A DNA stretch of 64,000 bases from Huiozyma naganishii CBS 8797 (GCF_000348985.1 NC_035925.1:868001-932000), one strand, 5' to 3'. Positions 22,060-32,314 are shown, counted from the first letter of the stretch. The notes: generated by a model not told the origin, from the sequence alone. Translations and numbers: made by a program.

Positions 22060-22794
22060 TCAGACTTGTCTCTTGTGCCGTCTTGGTCTCTCAAGGACGT
22101 GTATATCTATGCAAGGAACCAAATTCACCATTCGCTTGTACCTAAAGTTGACCTCGGGCTTGATATCCTCTGAAGGGAGGTCTTCTAAAGGGAGGTCTTC
22201 TAAAGGGAGATCATTTTCTGTAGGCACTTTGGAAATGTCGACAGAATCTTGCCTCATCAGCAACAGTTGTTTCTTATCATGAATGCCCTCGTTAACAGCG
22301 TTGTGCAGTATACTATCACGAAACAGCATGTAGCGTCTTATACGGGATAGTTTGAGGGTGTTGTTCAAAAAGATCTCCAACTCCCAATTATTCTTATACC
22401 ACAACTTGTACTTGAACTTCCCAAGCCTGGTAATGCTTTCGATATGGTGGTCAATGAATTCGTGGTTGTATTCAGTGGTCGAATATATGGAATCGAAGCT
22501 CTTCTCCTGACCGACTCTCAGTTTTGAGAGCGCCACTTGAGGGCCCATAAGCTCGTATACTATCATGAGCAAATCGTCCTTGATGGCGTTGCACATGGAC
22601 TCCATGTCTGTGTTGGACAGGTATATGGCGGTCTTCGGGGATTTCAGAGACACGAGTGAATTGTTTGACAGTAGCGGTGTTTCGAAGAGCGTGCTCTCCT
22701 TCACGTTGCTGGCCAACTTCCTTCTATTGACAAATACCCTGAGGGGCAGTGTCGTGCGCTCATCGAGAGCTACTGTGGCAACACTAATAGCCAT
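22060..22794 (-). CDS. SAW1: Rad1-Rad10 recruiting factor Saw1
   Basis: Binds branched DNA and brings the Rad1-Rad10 nuclease to 3' flaps in single-strand annealing. I choose the ATG at 22794, because MAISVATVALDERTTLPLRV aligns with the S. cerevisiae start; an in-frame ATG at 22842 would add 16 residues. The 244 residues keep LPLRVFVNR, ETPLLSNNS, RLGKFKYKLWYKN and the C-terminal IDIHVLERPRRHK. Just before the tail lies a short repeat, LPLEDLPLEDLPSED. Convergent with DRS2. Confidence 0.93.
   Translation of the reverse strand: MAISVATVALDERTTLPLRVFVNRRKLASNVKESTLFETPLLSNNSLVSLKSPKTAIYLSNTDMESMCNAIKDDLLMIVYELMGPQVALSKLRVGQEKSFDSIYSTTEYNHEFIDHHIESITRLGKFKYKLWYKNNWELEIFLNNTLKLSRIRRYMLFRDSILHNAVNEGIHDKKQLLLMRQDSVDISKVPTENDLPLEDLPLEDLPSEDIKPEVNFRYKRMVNLVPCIDIHVLERPRRHKRQV
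22166..22210 (-). repeat. 15-bp tandem repeat (3 copies) in SAW1
   Basis: Three head-to-tail 15-bp units (22166-22180, 22181-22195, 22196-22210), the last two differing by one base; they encode the LPLED repeats. In frame, so copy number may vary without disrupting the gene. Confidence 0.9.
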
Positions 22795-22929
22795 ACCCTT
22801 GTTTCTTCTTAAACGGGCAATCTGCAGCCTCTCTGTGAACATCTTAAGGCTGATATTACAGCAAAACCACCATTACGAATATATTATACATAATAGTAAA
22901 ACATATAAAAGAGGTTTCCCTCGAAAGTA

Positions 22930-24690
22930 TCAGTTCCACGACAACACCAGCTTCCTACCCAGAAACAGCAATGCAACGACTACTGCTAGTGTGGTGATAT
23001 CAAAGAGCAGGTACCTGTATCTGTGAAAAACGCCTTCCGATTGCTCGGTTTCCAATAGAGTCTTCTCCAAGTACATCATCGACTCGATCTTCTTCATTTC
23101 GTCCTTCTGCTTGACCAAAAGTTGTTGACAGCATTCCATTCTTTCCTCCAGGTTCTTCAACTGTGTTGCGTTATGGGACACCGTGCATCGCAGATGCGCA
23201 ATAAAGGACTGTGGATCCAACTCGTCAAAATCGCCTCTCAATTTCAGCAGTTTATCCGAAGCGATCTCGTCGTGCAGTGTGAGAACTTGTTTTCTCAACA
23301 CCTTTAAGTCCTTAGTACAAGGTATCAAACGTGAGCAAATTCTCTGAAGTGTTTCACGTTTCAGCAGGGTTCCCTTTAGGATATCCTTCATCAACAAGTC
23401 AAACCTTGTCAGTAGTAGAGTGACATGTTTTTGCAAGTATTCAGGATCAGAGATCTGGAGCGCATTGGTATTCGTCTTACCTAGATGCTTGTTGTGCAAG
23501 ATGTGTCCGCCACTAGATGCCGATGTTTTGGAGGAGAAAGTCGCGCCATGGGTAGTGAATCCTTCCGAGAAAGAGGATCTCGATGACGTTGACGATTCAT
23601 CAGAAGCCGATTCAGACGCAGACGATTCCTCTGAAGATATGTCATTTGAGTAAAAAGAAGAAGAGTAGCGCGAGGCAAGGAAAGAACTTGAGTTGGTGTG
23701 GTCTGGAGATTCCTCCAAATCGTGGTATAGCAAACTTTGTAGCGACCTCTGTGAGCTCGAATTAGAATCATCATCTAGTGCAGCGGCCTGTAAAGACAGC
23801 GAGGGAACGTCGCCCAAATAGGACAGCCCCTGTTTTTGTAACTGTGATGATGATGGCGGTGCCATAGACTTGAGAAACTGGTTCACGAGTCTCTTATTGT
23901 CCCTTGCGAAAAGGTTCTCTTCTGTTTCGTCACCCCCATGATGATGCTTTCTGTGCCTCTTCCGCGGCTCCATCATCTTCGTTATGCCAATAAAATTTGG
24001 TATGTCGTTCGTCTTCGCATTCGCGGACCCACCTCCAACGGTATTTGTCTGCGACCGTTTATCCTTCTCCACCTGTTCCTTTGTGGGGTCATGGCCATCA
24101 ACTGGTTCCTCAGCACCAGCACCAGCACCATCGCTCTCATTTGATGACGAACAACTACAGCTGTCTGACGTGTTTGTTTCTTTCTTCGGGGTGAACATCG
24201 CATTGCTGAACGTCCCCGTGGCCGCTGACGTATAATCCTTCGGCTCACTTTTAGAGCGAGGCCTCCCCACCATGTGCGCATGTGTGTGGCCGTTCTGACC
24301 GTGCCCAGTTATAGAACGGTGTCTGTGGTGCTCCTTTCTTCGATGCTGAGTCTCTCTTTCCAGCTTCCTCTCTTGGTCTAGCAACGCAGTGAAGATGTTC
24401 CTGACATGCGGCTTGGGGGTGCTCCCCACAATAATGTCCTTCTCCTCCTTTTCCTTTCTTTGCAACTGGGACTTCTTGAAACGCTCATTCCCAATGCAAC
24501 TGTCGAAGTGGAAGTCCAGCGGCTTCGACTCCTTGGGTTTGGTTACCATGATCCTCGGAACCTCCGCTTTCGACCGCGCCGGTTTCCGCAGCCCACAATT
24601 TCCGTCACCGGTGGTCCCAGCGTTGCCCGATTGCATATACTTTCCCATCATGCTCCTCTTATCCTCCATCCGCTTCACCAACAAGTCCAT
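22930..24690 (-). CDS. FRT2: Tail-anchored ER stress protein Frt2/Frt1 (Hph family)
   Basis: ER membrane protein linked to tolerance of alkaline pH and salt and to Sec63/Sec62 translocon function. The 586 residues are mostly low-complexity and Ser-rich, followed by a helical, coiled-coil-like part (about 455-560) and a single C-terminal anchor (about 565-586, ITTLAVVVALLFLGRKLVLSWN). Residues 45-50, PRIMVT, match a PxIxIT calcineurin docking motif; in S. cerevisiae Frt1 is the calcineurin substrate. Synteny (SAW1, MYO4) fits FRT2, but this could serve both paralogues' roles if FRT1 is missing elsewhere. Confidence 0.85.
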   Translation of the reverse strand: MDLLVKRMEDKRSMMGKYMQSGNAGTTGDGNCGLRKPARSKAEVPRIMVTKPKESKPLDFHFDSCIGNERFKKSQLQRKEKEEKDIIVGSTPKPHVRNIFTALLDQERKLERETQHRRKEHHRHRSITGHGQNGHTHAHMVGRPRSKSEPKDYTSAATGTFSNAMFTPKKETNTSDSCSCSSSNESDGAGAGAEEPVDGHDPTKEQVEKDKRSQTNTVGGGSANAKTNDIPNFIGITKMMEPRKRHRKHHHGGDETEENLFARDNKRLVNQFLKSMAPPSSSQLQKQGLSYLGDVPSLSLQAAALDDDSNSSSQRSLQSLLYHDLEESPDHTNSSSFLASRYSSSFYSNDISSEESSASESASDESSTSSRSSFSEGFTTHGATFSSKTSASSGGHILHNKHLGKTNTNALQISDPEYLQKHVTLLLTRFDLLMKDILKGTLLKRETLQRICSRLIPCTKDLKVLRKQVLTLHDEIASDKLLKLRGDFDELDPQSFIAHLRCTVSHNATQLKNLEERMECCQQLLVKQKDEMKKIESMMYLEKTLLETEQSEGVFHRYRYLLFDITTLAVVVALLFLGRKLVLSWN

Positions 24691-24846
24691 CTTTCGTCCT
24701 GGTCCTTTCTAGTTTGCTCTCCTTCGAGTGGTCCGTAGAGCAGTGAGGTCTAACTAAACGCAAATTATTTAAAGGTTTATATTTAATGGAATCCAACTGA
24801 AATTGCAGCCACAACAGAAGGTAGCAGACGAAACAGCGACCACGGG
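24691..24846. promoter_or_regulatory. Divergent FRT2/MYO4 promoter
   Basis: Compact 156-bp shared region with an AT-rich core (24762-24790) holding TTTATATTTAA-like sequence. No other consensus site recognised. Confidence 0.5.
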
Positions 24847-27800
24847 ATGTTTGCTGCTGGTGCGGAGTGCTGGTTGGCTGATAGCAGTGTTGGATGGGTA
24901 CCATGTGTAGTGGTGGCCTGTCCTGGGGGTTCTGCGGTAACGGTACAGCTCTGTGACGATGGATCAGAAATCACGGTGGACGGGTCGGAACTGGAGATGA
25001 GGTGTGGGGGTGCCGTGGCGAGCGGTGGAGACCTTACCGCACTGCCACACTTGAATGAGCCTGCAGTTTTGCACTCCATTGGGGAGAGGTTTTCGAGGAA
25101 GGTAATTTACACGTACTCTGGGATTGTCCTCGTGGCTACGAACCCGTTCGCCAATGTCGATGGGTTATACGATTCGCGCGTCATGCAGGAGTACGCTCAA
25201 CTGGGCGCAGGTGAGAATGCTGCAGGTGCGAATCTTCCGCCGCACTTGTTCGCCATTGCGCAAAATGCCCACTCCAGAATGGTGGCTGATCACAGGAATC
25301 AGACGATCATCGTTAGTGGAGAATCCGGAGCGGGGAAGACAGTCTCTGCGAAGTATCTGATGAGATACTTGGCCGAATTACAGCCGCAGGGAGTCACGAA
25401 TGGTAGCCTTGCTGCATCGACGGTAGAGGATAAAATTTTGGCCACGAATCCAATCATGGAGGCCTTCGGTAACGCCAAAACGACAAGAAACGACAACTCC
25501 TCAAGATTTGGAAAATACCTGGCAATCTCGTTTGATAGCAACCTGAAGATTGTCGGGGCCACCATCGAAACGTACCTGTTGGAGAAGTCAAGACTAGTGA
25601 CCCACCCTGTCGGGGAAAGGAATTACCACGTTTTCTACCAGATGCTGGAGGGACTTGGTCAGGGGATAAAGGAGAGGCTGCATTTGACAACTGCTGATGC
25701 TTATAACTATTTGAATCAAGGCGGCCCGGAGCATATTCGAATTGATAATGTGGACGATTCAGCAGAATTCACAGAGACGTGCAAATCTTTGCAAAAGATA
25801 GGTATCACGGAAGAGAAACAGGAACAACTGTTTCAAATTCTTTCAGGTATATTACACTTGGGAAACATTCAGATCAATAAGGGTAGAGGTGATCTGAATG
25901 CATCGGTAAGTTTGAGCGACCCGCATCTGATGATTGCATCAGAGCTCCTAGGAATCAATTCTGCAGAATTTGCGAAATGGATCACCAAGAGGCAACTGGT
26001 TACCAGATCCGAGAGAATTAATTCTAACTTGAATCATAGCCAAGCTCTTGTCGTCAGAGATTCGGCCGCAAAATTCATCTACACTGCATTATTCGACTGG
26101 CTTGTGACCAACATTAATAAACAGCTCCAAAACATGCTTCCCGAGCAGGCAAAACACACTGCCCATTCCTTTATCGGGATTCTGGATATCTATGGGTTTG
26201 AACACTTTGAAAGAAACTCATTCGAACAGTTTTGTATCAACTATGCAAACGAGAAACTACAACAAGAATTCAACCAACACGTTTTCAAATTGGAACAGGA
26301 GGAATATGTCAAGGAAAAGATAGAATGGTCGTTTATCCAGTTCAATGATAACCAGCCATGCATAGACCTCATTGAAAACAAACTAGGGATTTTGTCTCTT
26401 CTTGATGAGGAGAGTAGATTACCTGCCGGTTCAGATGAATCCTGGACCTCCAAATTATACCAAACATTCAATGTACCCCCATTGAATGAGGTGTTTTCGA
26501 AACCTAAATTTGGTCAATCCAAATTCATTGTGTCCCATTATGCCCATGATGTCTCGTATGATATCGAAGGGTTTATAGAAAAAAATAAAGACTCAGTATC
26601 AGAAAACCACATGGATGTACTGAAAAGTACCACCAACGAAACTTTGCGTGGCCTTTTGGATAACTTGGAACAAATGCAACTCGAAATGGAGATCAAGAAA
26701 AAAGAGGCAGACGCAGAAAAATCCGGAGGGAAGGCCATTTCCCAGCTAAGAATGATACAGAGGAAACCTACACTGGGGTCCATTTTCAAACAGTCATTAA
26801 TCAACTTGATGAGTACGATTAACTCTACAGACGTCCATTACATTCGATGCATTAAACCCAATAGTGAAAAGAAGCCTTGGATGTTTGATAACCTCATGGT
26901 TTTGTCTCAATTGAGAGCATGTGGTGTTTTGGAAACAATCAAGATTTCATGCGCCGGATTCCCCTCGCGGTGGACTTTTAAGGAGTTTGTAGCAAGATAC
27001 TACTTTTTAGTAGACTATGCAGTGTGGTTGCCGTACATGACCGATGGGGAAGAAGAACAGAGGAACCTACTTGAATTAATTCAACAGATCTTGACGACGA
27101 CCATCGATGACGATATGACTTATCAAATTGGAAAAACCAAGATTTTCTTCAAAGCTGGAATGCTAGCCTTCCTAGAAGGGATAAGAAATGCAAAACTGGC
27201 AGCATTGTCTGTAAAGATACAAAAGAAGATCAGAGCCAAGAAGACGCGTGTTTGGTATTTGGATACTACAACAGCCATTAGTAAAACACAAAACCTGGTG
27301 CGCTGTAACTTGGTTCGTGAGGTTATTCAAAGGAAACTAAGAATTAGAGCTGCTGTCTTTATTCAGTCGAACATGAGAGGTTGGAAATGTCGATTAGAGT
27401 ACAAAGTGACTGTTTGTTCTTTGATCACACTTCAATCATACCTGAGAGGGAAACTTTCAAAACTTGAAATGATCAGGGTGTTACAGGGCAAATCTGCGGT
27501 ACTAATACAAAAAAGGATAAGAAGATGTCTAGCAATCAATGACTTCCTCGATCTGAGACGTTTTACTGTTTGCATTCAGTCTCACGTAAGAAGCAAACAT
27601 GCTCGATTGCTTTACGAAAAATTGAAGGGAGTCTCTCAAATCCAACATTCGGCTGAAGCTGAGTTAACAAAGAAGCTACTGGACGTTATGGGCGATTTGT
27701 CTAGCAAGATTAAGGAGAATAAGGCGAACTGCGATTTTGTGAAAGATTTACAACAGAACGAAGTATTCAAAGCGATCTTGAGTAAGGATGAAGCTTATGC

Positions 27801-29253
27801 GGAACTGTGCGAGGAGCTTGATAATGTAGGTGAAGCCTTGAAGCAGAGACAGACTGAAGTTGAAAGAATGGCTACGATTTACCGTCAAAATCAAGATCTG
27901 ACAAAATCTGCCCTTTCTAGATTCGATGACATCAATTCGTTGTCCTCAACAAAGTTCACCGGATCTTTGGAAGCCAGGTTGAACTCTTTGCAGGAGGAGG
28001 TTAACACTATCAAAGCTGCTTTCCAAATGCAATCCTTATCCGTCGACGGAAGGCAAGATACCGATGAGGTCGTTGGTCTAGGGATCAGTATCAATGAGGT
28101 AAAAAGGAAAACTGTCACTCACAATAAAGATTCCGCAATGTCGGTTAATGTTAAGCTTCTTGTTGAAGAAGTGACAACAAACTTGTTAAAAGGTTATCAG
28201 GTTCCTAGAACTGCGAAGTCATGCAACGAAACAATCATAACATACCCAGCCCAAGTGATTATTACCCTTTTAAACTTATTTGTCACTAAGGGATTCTGTC
28301 TTGACATGGATGTCTTTGTCAGCGAGACCTTCTCGACTATCCAAGACATTGTCAAGAATTTACCGCAGGATAAAACGGCTATCCACGATGGACTATTTTG
28401 GATCAACAATGTGTGTCACGTCTATTCCTATGCGCAGACTGTTGCTGAAAAGGGTGCGGCGACTACGAAGTTGAGAGACGATTGTGAGGATTTATTGGTC
28501 ACCGTTTTCGATTCATGGATGAAATGCATCACCTCGTTGATGAGGTACGATGTGAACGTTTCTGGTGCTTTGTTGGGTAGTCCTTCGAATTTTTTCAGAG
28601 AAGATTCCCCCGCAGATGACACCACAGGTAACGTCCCCATCGCAGAGAAGAAGCTGACTCACCTGTTGGTGTTTTTGTACTCCGTTGACAATGCCGCGCA
28701 GCTGTACGAGGTGGACAGGGTGACGGTCAATTGTGTATTTGCCCAGATCCTTGGTTTCATCAACTCATTGTGCTTCAACGATCTTTGTGTCAAGTTCTAC
28801 GGCCTTTCCTGGAAATTGGGGAAGCATTTGGACAACAACATTCGCGGTCTGGACGAGTGGCTGCACAAACACGACATAGAACTGCCCTTATTGGACTGTC
28901 TCCCCCATTTGAGACAGGTCGCCAATCTGTTGCAACTGCGTGTCGCGACCGTCTCGGACCTAACAGTCGTCAACCAGCTGTGTTTTCTACTAAACCCAAT
29001 CCAGTTGCAGACTTTGCTCAAGAAATACCAACATGGAAGGGCCGAACCAGCTGTTCCGGGAGAAGTGTTTACACATTTAACACAGCTAGTCAAGAACGAG
29101 CGGTACGGCAGTGCACTGACACTACAAATGGGTCCGCGCGGCGTTGATGCGTTACAATCTGTGACCGCAGCGGGACACGACCCACAGACACAGCTCATCG
29201 AGTTGCTCGACGAGTACCCGATGCCGCACACGGCCAAGCTACTGCAGGCATAG
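24847..29253 (+). CDS. MYO4: Class V myosin heavy chain Myo4
   Basis: Actin motor; in S. cerevisiae Myo4 carries ASH1 and other mRNAs and cortical ER to the bud through She3. The 1468 residues (Myo4 1471, Myo2 1574) comprise an SH3-like N-terminus, motor domain to about 765 with P-loop GESGAGKT at 158-165, six IQ motifs at about 780-925, a short weak coiled coil at 940-1080 and a globular DIL-type tail to the end. The short coiled coil, overall length and position beside FRT2 favour Myo4 over Myo2. SNC1, the usual next gene, is missing. Confidence 0.88.
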   Translation: MFAAGAECWLADSSVGWVPCVVVACPGGSAVTVQLCDDGSEITVDGSELEMRCGGAVASGGDLTALPHLNEPAVLHSIGERFSRKVIYTYSGIVLVATNPFANVDGLYDSRVMQEYAQLGAGENAAGANLPPHLFAIAQNAHSRMVADHRNQTIIVSGESGAGKTVSAKYLMRYLAELQPQGVTNGSLAASTVEDKILATNPIMEAFGNAKTTRNDNSSRFGKYLAISFDSNLKIVGATIETYLLEKSRLVTHPVGERNYHVFYQMLEGLGQGIKERLHLTTADAYNYLNQGGPEHIRIDNVDDSAEFTETCKSLQKIGITEEKQEQLFQILSGILHLGNIQINKGRGDLNASVSLSDPHLMIASELLGINSAEFAKWITKRQLVTRSERINSNLNHSQALVVRDSAAKFIYTALFDWLVTNINKQLQNMLPEQAKHTAHSFIGILDIYGFEHFERNSFEQFCINYANEKLQQEFNQHVFKLEQEEYVKEKIEWSFIQFNDNQPCIDLIENKLGILSLLDEESRLPAGSDESWTSKLYQTFNVPPLNEVFSKPKFGQSKFIVSHYAHDVSYDIEGFIEKNKDSVSENHMDVLKSTTNETLRGLLDNLEQMQLEMEIKKKEADAEKSGGKAISQLRMIQRKPTLGSIFKQSLINLMSTINSTDVHYIRCIKPNSEKKPWMFDNLMVLSQLRACGVLETIKISCAGFPSRWTFKEFVARYYFLVDYAVWLPYMTDGEEEQRNLLELIQQILTTTIDDDMTYQIGKTKIFFKAGMLAFLEGIRNAKLAALSVKIQKKIRAKKTRVWYLDTTTAISKTQNLVRCNLVREVIQRKLRIRAAVFIQSNMRGWKCRLEYKVTVCSLITLQSYLRGKLSKLEMIRVLQGKSAVLIQKRIRRCLAINDFLDLRRFTVCIQSHVRSKHARLLYEKLKGVSQIQHSAEAELTKKLLDVMGDLSSKIKENKANCDFVKDLQQNEVFKAILSKDEAYAELCEELDNVGEALKQRQTEVERMATIYRQNQDLTKSALSRFDDINSLSSTKFTGSLEARLNSLQEEVNTIKAAFQMQSLSVDGRQDTDEVVGLGISINEVKRKTVTHNKDSAMSVNVKLLVEEVTTNLLKGYQVPRTAKSCNETIITYPAQVIITLLNLFVTKGFCLDMDVFVSETFSTIQDIVKNLPQDKTAIHDGLFWINNVCHVYSYAQTVAEKGAATTKLRDDCEDLLVTVFDSWMKCITSLMRYDVNVSGALLGSPSNFFREDSPADDTTGNVPIAEKKLTHLLVFLYSVDNAAQLYEVDRVTVNCVFAQILGFINSLCFNDLCVKFYGLSWKLGKHLDNNIRGLDEWLHKHDIELPLLDCLPHLRQVANLLQLRVATVSDLTVVNQLCFLLNPIQLQTLLKKYQHGRAEPAVPGEVFTHLTQLVKNERYGSALTLQMGPRGVDALQSVTAAGHDPQTQLIELLDEYPMPHTAKLLQA

Positions 29254-29652
29254 CACGCCCGGTTACTGGGCCACAGTTACATACCCATAGTACATATACA
29301 ATTTGATACACTCTTACTCTTCACAGCGTAAAGCCCGATAAACTACGCCTTTTCTGTACTTTTTCTGTTCTGTGCCAAAATATCACTTTTTATAAGGAGC
29401 GACAAGCTCCTTATGGAGGGAGTTGAGTTTGAAACGTCGACGCTGCATCTGCTGTTGAAACCCCCCATTGCTCAATATCCAGTGTCTATTGGTGTGTGGC
29501 CCGTCGTGTGTGTGTGTGTGGTTTTAGGAAACAATTACTGTACTCTGTTCAATTTTTGAATTCTGCTGTGCTGTTCGTCGTCCGACTGGGGAGTGTAATA
29601 CAAGCAAGAAACGTTTGATTTGAGTCGCTAAGTGCGCTGATATTGTCTGACT
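29254..29652. other. MYO4-GIP4 intergenic region, 399 bp
   Basis: Slot where S. cerevisiae has SNC1; no trace of a SNARE gene is visible. It holds a perfect hairpin at 29392-29414, a C6 run near 29461, a (GT) run at 29506-29520 and then the GIP4 leader. Confidence 0.6.
29392..29414. repeat. Perfect 9-bp inverted repeat downstream of MYO4
   Basis: ATAAGGAGC, five-base spacer GACAA, GCTCCTTAT. Preceded by T-rich sequence (CACTTTTT). Could be a 3'-UTR stem-loop or a factor site. Confidence 0.75.
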
Positions 29653-32244
29653 ATGTTTGCCAAAGCTGCAGCACAGGTGTCTGTGCCCCTGACAAGGGGT
29701 CCGTACCCGCTGAGGGTCGTTGATGCGAAGTTGATCCAATTCAAGTCTGCTATCTACTCTTTACAAGAGCTGTTACGGGTTCTGGTCATTATTGAAAAGA
29801 ACTTGAAACCTAAGGCGAAGGGCACTGTCTCGGAGGGCGAGTCCGAGGAGAAGTCCGCCAAAAACACGATCATCCCGCTGATCACTTATGTGCTGTCCCT
29901 CTGCGAGGGCCATGTGTTCAACGTGCATCCAACGATTAGGAAAAGGTACAACGGGCTGTATCTATTCAAATTTTACAAGCTTGCTGAGGTGACCACGCAG
30001 TTGAATGCGCAGTCAGTCATTTTACGTGTCGATTTCCCTCCTGTGGTGCCCGATTCCTTCGAGGAGTACCAAAGGAACGTCTACGACATTGATTTGCAAT
30101 GGAGGCTCTTAAGCGGGTTGAAGACAATTGCAGTCAACGCCATGACGATATACAATAAGAAGCTGAGGCAGCTGCAATTAGAGAAGGCTGCCAGCATCAA
30201 CAGGCCTTACCAAATGGCGGACAAATCTCCTCCCTTCAACATTGCCGAGGTTGACGACCTGGTTAGGCCGGCAGAGTTGGCATTAGCGTTGGATTTTGCT
30301 GTGTTGATTAACGATAAAGAGAAGGACACATCCTTAACCTCATTCCTGAAACTGCAATGGCAAGTCACGGACAAGTTCGTTGTTTGCTTGAACAGGAAGT
30401 TGTTGCCCCATTTCAGAACCTATTACAATCATCTGAGTAAATTTTGTTCTTTGGAACCAAGCTCTGCCAATAAGGATCTCTTGCCCGGTTTCCACTACAC
30501 ATTGCATCGAATATATGCCATGTTGCTGAAATTCTATAATATTCTTTCCATCATGATCAGTCTAACCAAACAAATTTATTTGCCCAACAGAAAATACTTC
30601 CACGATACCAAGATAAAGCTGTTGAGTAAAAACGTGTTTCAATACGAGGAGCTACTAAGCAGATTGGACGATCTCTGCGTCGCAAAGAACAAACACTTCA
30701 CTACTTTCGCGGACAATTTGAGCGCATTTTCAGAGTCAGGCATCAAAACGTCCAATACCATCATCAAACAGGTGTTCAAGGATTCTGTCTCCAGAGACGT
30801 GCCCTTTGTTAGAAATACATTACGCAACATGTCCTCTTGGATGGTAATGTGGAAATTCATAAGAAACAACACAGAGTCCCTAGAGAAGATATCTAAATTG
30901 GAGAGTACCCGTTTGGAAAAGATGTTAGAGGAAAGGAGATCTGTCGATAAACTTGCACACCTTGAGAAGATAAATAAAGCGAACAAAGACGGCATGTTCT
31001 CTGCTAATTCTTCCTCATCATCGTCGGTCCTCTCCTCTACAGTATCTTCTTCCATATCGTCATCACCACCATTACCCTGGGACGTCAAGTTACTGAATGG
31101 CAAGGACGGGTTCCAGCCACCTAACATTAAGATAAGTGTACATCCCGGATCCGACACATCGACGTCGGCACCATCGTTATCCCCCGCGAATACAAGCAGG
31201 AGGCCGTCCATGGATCGACAGGGCAGGTTGGCACAATTGGGGATGTCGCCAATCGTCAGGGGCGCCCCCAGACAGAGGCAGTCCGCAACTGGGTCTCCCC
31301 GAATGTCCAGGAGGTCCTCTGTGGCTGAAATGAAGCCCGGCGTCAAATCGCGGCTGGCCGTCAATACCACGGAGGCGAAACAGACAGCAAATAACGCTTC
31401 TGCGAATACGAATAGTAAGAAGACTACAACTGGTGGGAGACCCAGATCGTCCTCCTTACAATCTCCAGCTCCATCGTACAACCCAAAGACAGCCAAGATC
31501 GGTAGTAACGGACTGGCCGCGAGCCCCGCAAAGAGGTCCAACTCCTTGGAGGCGAGTGACGCCCTAAACCAGAAGTTGGTGCAGGATACGATGCGGACAA
31601 TAATGAGCAGCGATATGAGCAGGCACGTGGGGAACGGCTCTGGGATGAACAGTGGCAATAGGTCCCGGTCATCCAGTGTGAACAGCGATACCGGGTTGGG
31701 TGGGCCCGTATCGCCGATGACGCGTTCGAAACAAACGAGACCACCGGCAAATCACAACGGCGTGGCGTCTGTATCCTCTCCGTTGTTGAAGAAGAATGGA
31801 GGAGATGACCACGAAACGGAACGGTCGGGCAGCAAACCAGAGAGACTAGTTTTCTACAATGGGGAGAAGGACACTCCAAAGGGGGCTCAAATGGACCGGG
31901 ATGCGGAAGAGGATACAACCTCTGTGAAGAAAGTCCGGTTTGTCGGCGTACCGCCGATGACGGAAGCTGAGAACCCGCAACCCAAGAGGAAAGGCTGGTA
32001 TAAGAAGCCTTCCGTGCTTCACTACCCTCCTATCCCCTCGCAGATCAACAATGCTCTCCGTTTGAAGTTTAACAGGGAAGGTGTCGTGTTCCGGACGTCG
32101 TTGCGAGAGTCCCTTGGCGAAGGTGCCAGGCGTGCAGAAAACGTGGGCTCAAGCATGCTCCTCAACTTGGACGAGGGACTCGGCGTGCTGCGGGACAACA
32201 CGAGCGGCAGACTCACCACAAAGATTCGCGAGAAGCTGAGGTAA
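29653..32244 (+). CDS. GIP4: PP1 (Glc7) regulatory protein Gip4
   Basis: Cytoplasmic Glc7-interacting protein that helps control PP1 distribution and so chromosome segregation. The 863 residues (S. cerevisiae 760) have a conserved helical N-terminal half (to about 450; NVHPTIRKRYNGLYLFKFYKLAEV, RTYYNHL) and a Ser-rich, likely disordered middle. The C-terminal block SVKKVRFVGVPPMTEAENP is strongly conserved; KKVRF at residues 759-763 is an RVxF-type PP1 docking motif. The next conserved segment is GWYKKPSVLHYPPIP. 120 bp upstream of PRP45 on the same strand. Confidence 0.94.
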   Translation: MFAKAAAQVSVPLTRGPYPLRVVDAKLIQFKSAIYSLQELLRVLVIIEKNLKPKAKGTVSEGESEEKSAKNTIIPLITYVLSLCEGHVFNVHPTIRKRYNGLYLFKFYKLAEVTTQLNAQSVILRVDFPPVVPDSFEEYQRNVYDIDLQWRLLSGLKTIAVNAMTIYNKKLRQLQLEKAASINRPYQMADKSPPFNIAEVDDLVRPAELALALDFAVLINDKEKDTSLTSFLKLQWQVTDKFVVCLNRKLLPHFRTYYNHLSKFCSLEPSSANKDLLPGFHYTLHRIYAMLLKFYNILSIMISLTKQIYLPNRKYFHDTKIKLLSKNVFQYEELLSRLDDLCVAKNKHFTTFADNLSAFSESGIKTSNTIIKQVFKDSVSRDVPFVRNTLRNMSSWMVMWKFIRNNTESLEKISKLESTRLEKMLEERRSVDKLAHLEKINKANKDGMFSANSSSSSSVLSSTVSSSISSSPPLPWDVKLLNGKDGFQPPNIKISVHPGSDTSTSAPSLSPANTSRRPSMDRQGRLAQLGMSPIVRGAPRQRQSATGSPRMSRRSSVAEMKPGVKSRLAVNTTEAKQTANNASANTNSKKTTTGGRPRSSSLQSPAPSYNPKTAKIGSNGLAASPAKRSNSLEASDALNQKLVQDTMRTIMSSDMSRHVGNGSGMNSGNRSRSSSVNSDTGLGGPVSPMTRSKQTRPPANHNGVASVSSPLLKKNGGDDHETERSGSKPERLVFYNGEKDTPKGAQMDRDAEEDTTSVKKVRFVGVPPMTEAENPQPKRKGWYKKPSVLHYPPIPSQINNALRLKFNREGVVFRTSLRESLGEGARRAENVGSSMLLNLDEGLGVLRDNTSGRLTTKIREKLR

Positions 32245-32314
32245 GTACATATATGTAAGAGCCGTGAGATGATTGAAGTGATTGAATAAAACAAAAAATT
32301 TGAGAGTCGCTTGA

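Noticed and set aside
30639..31658. 339-codon frame antisense to GIP4
   Set aside because: Lies wholly within GIP4 on the opposite strand, has low-complexity translation and no recognisable domain.
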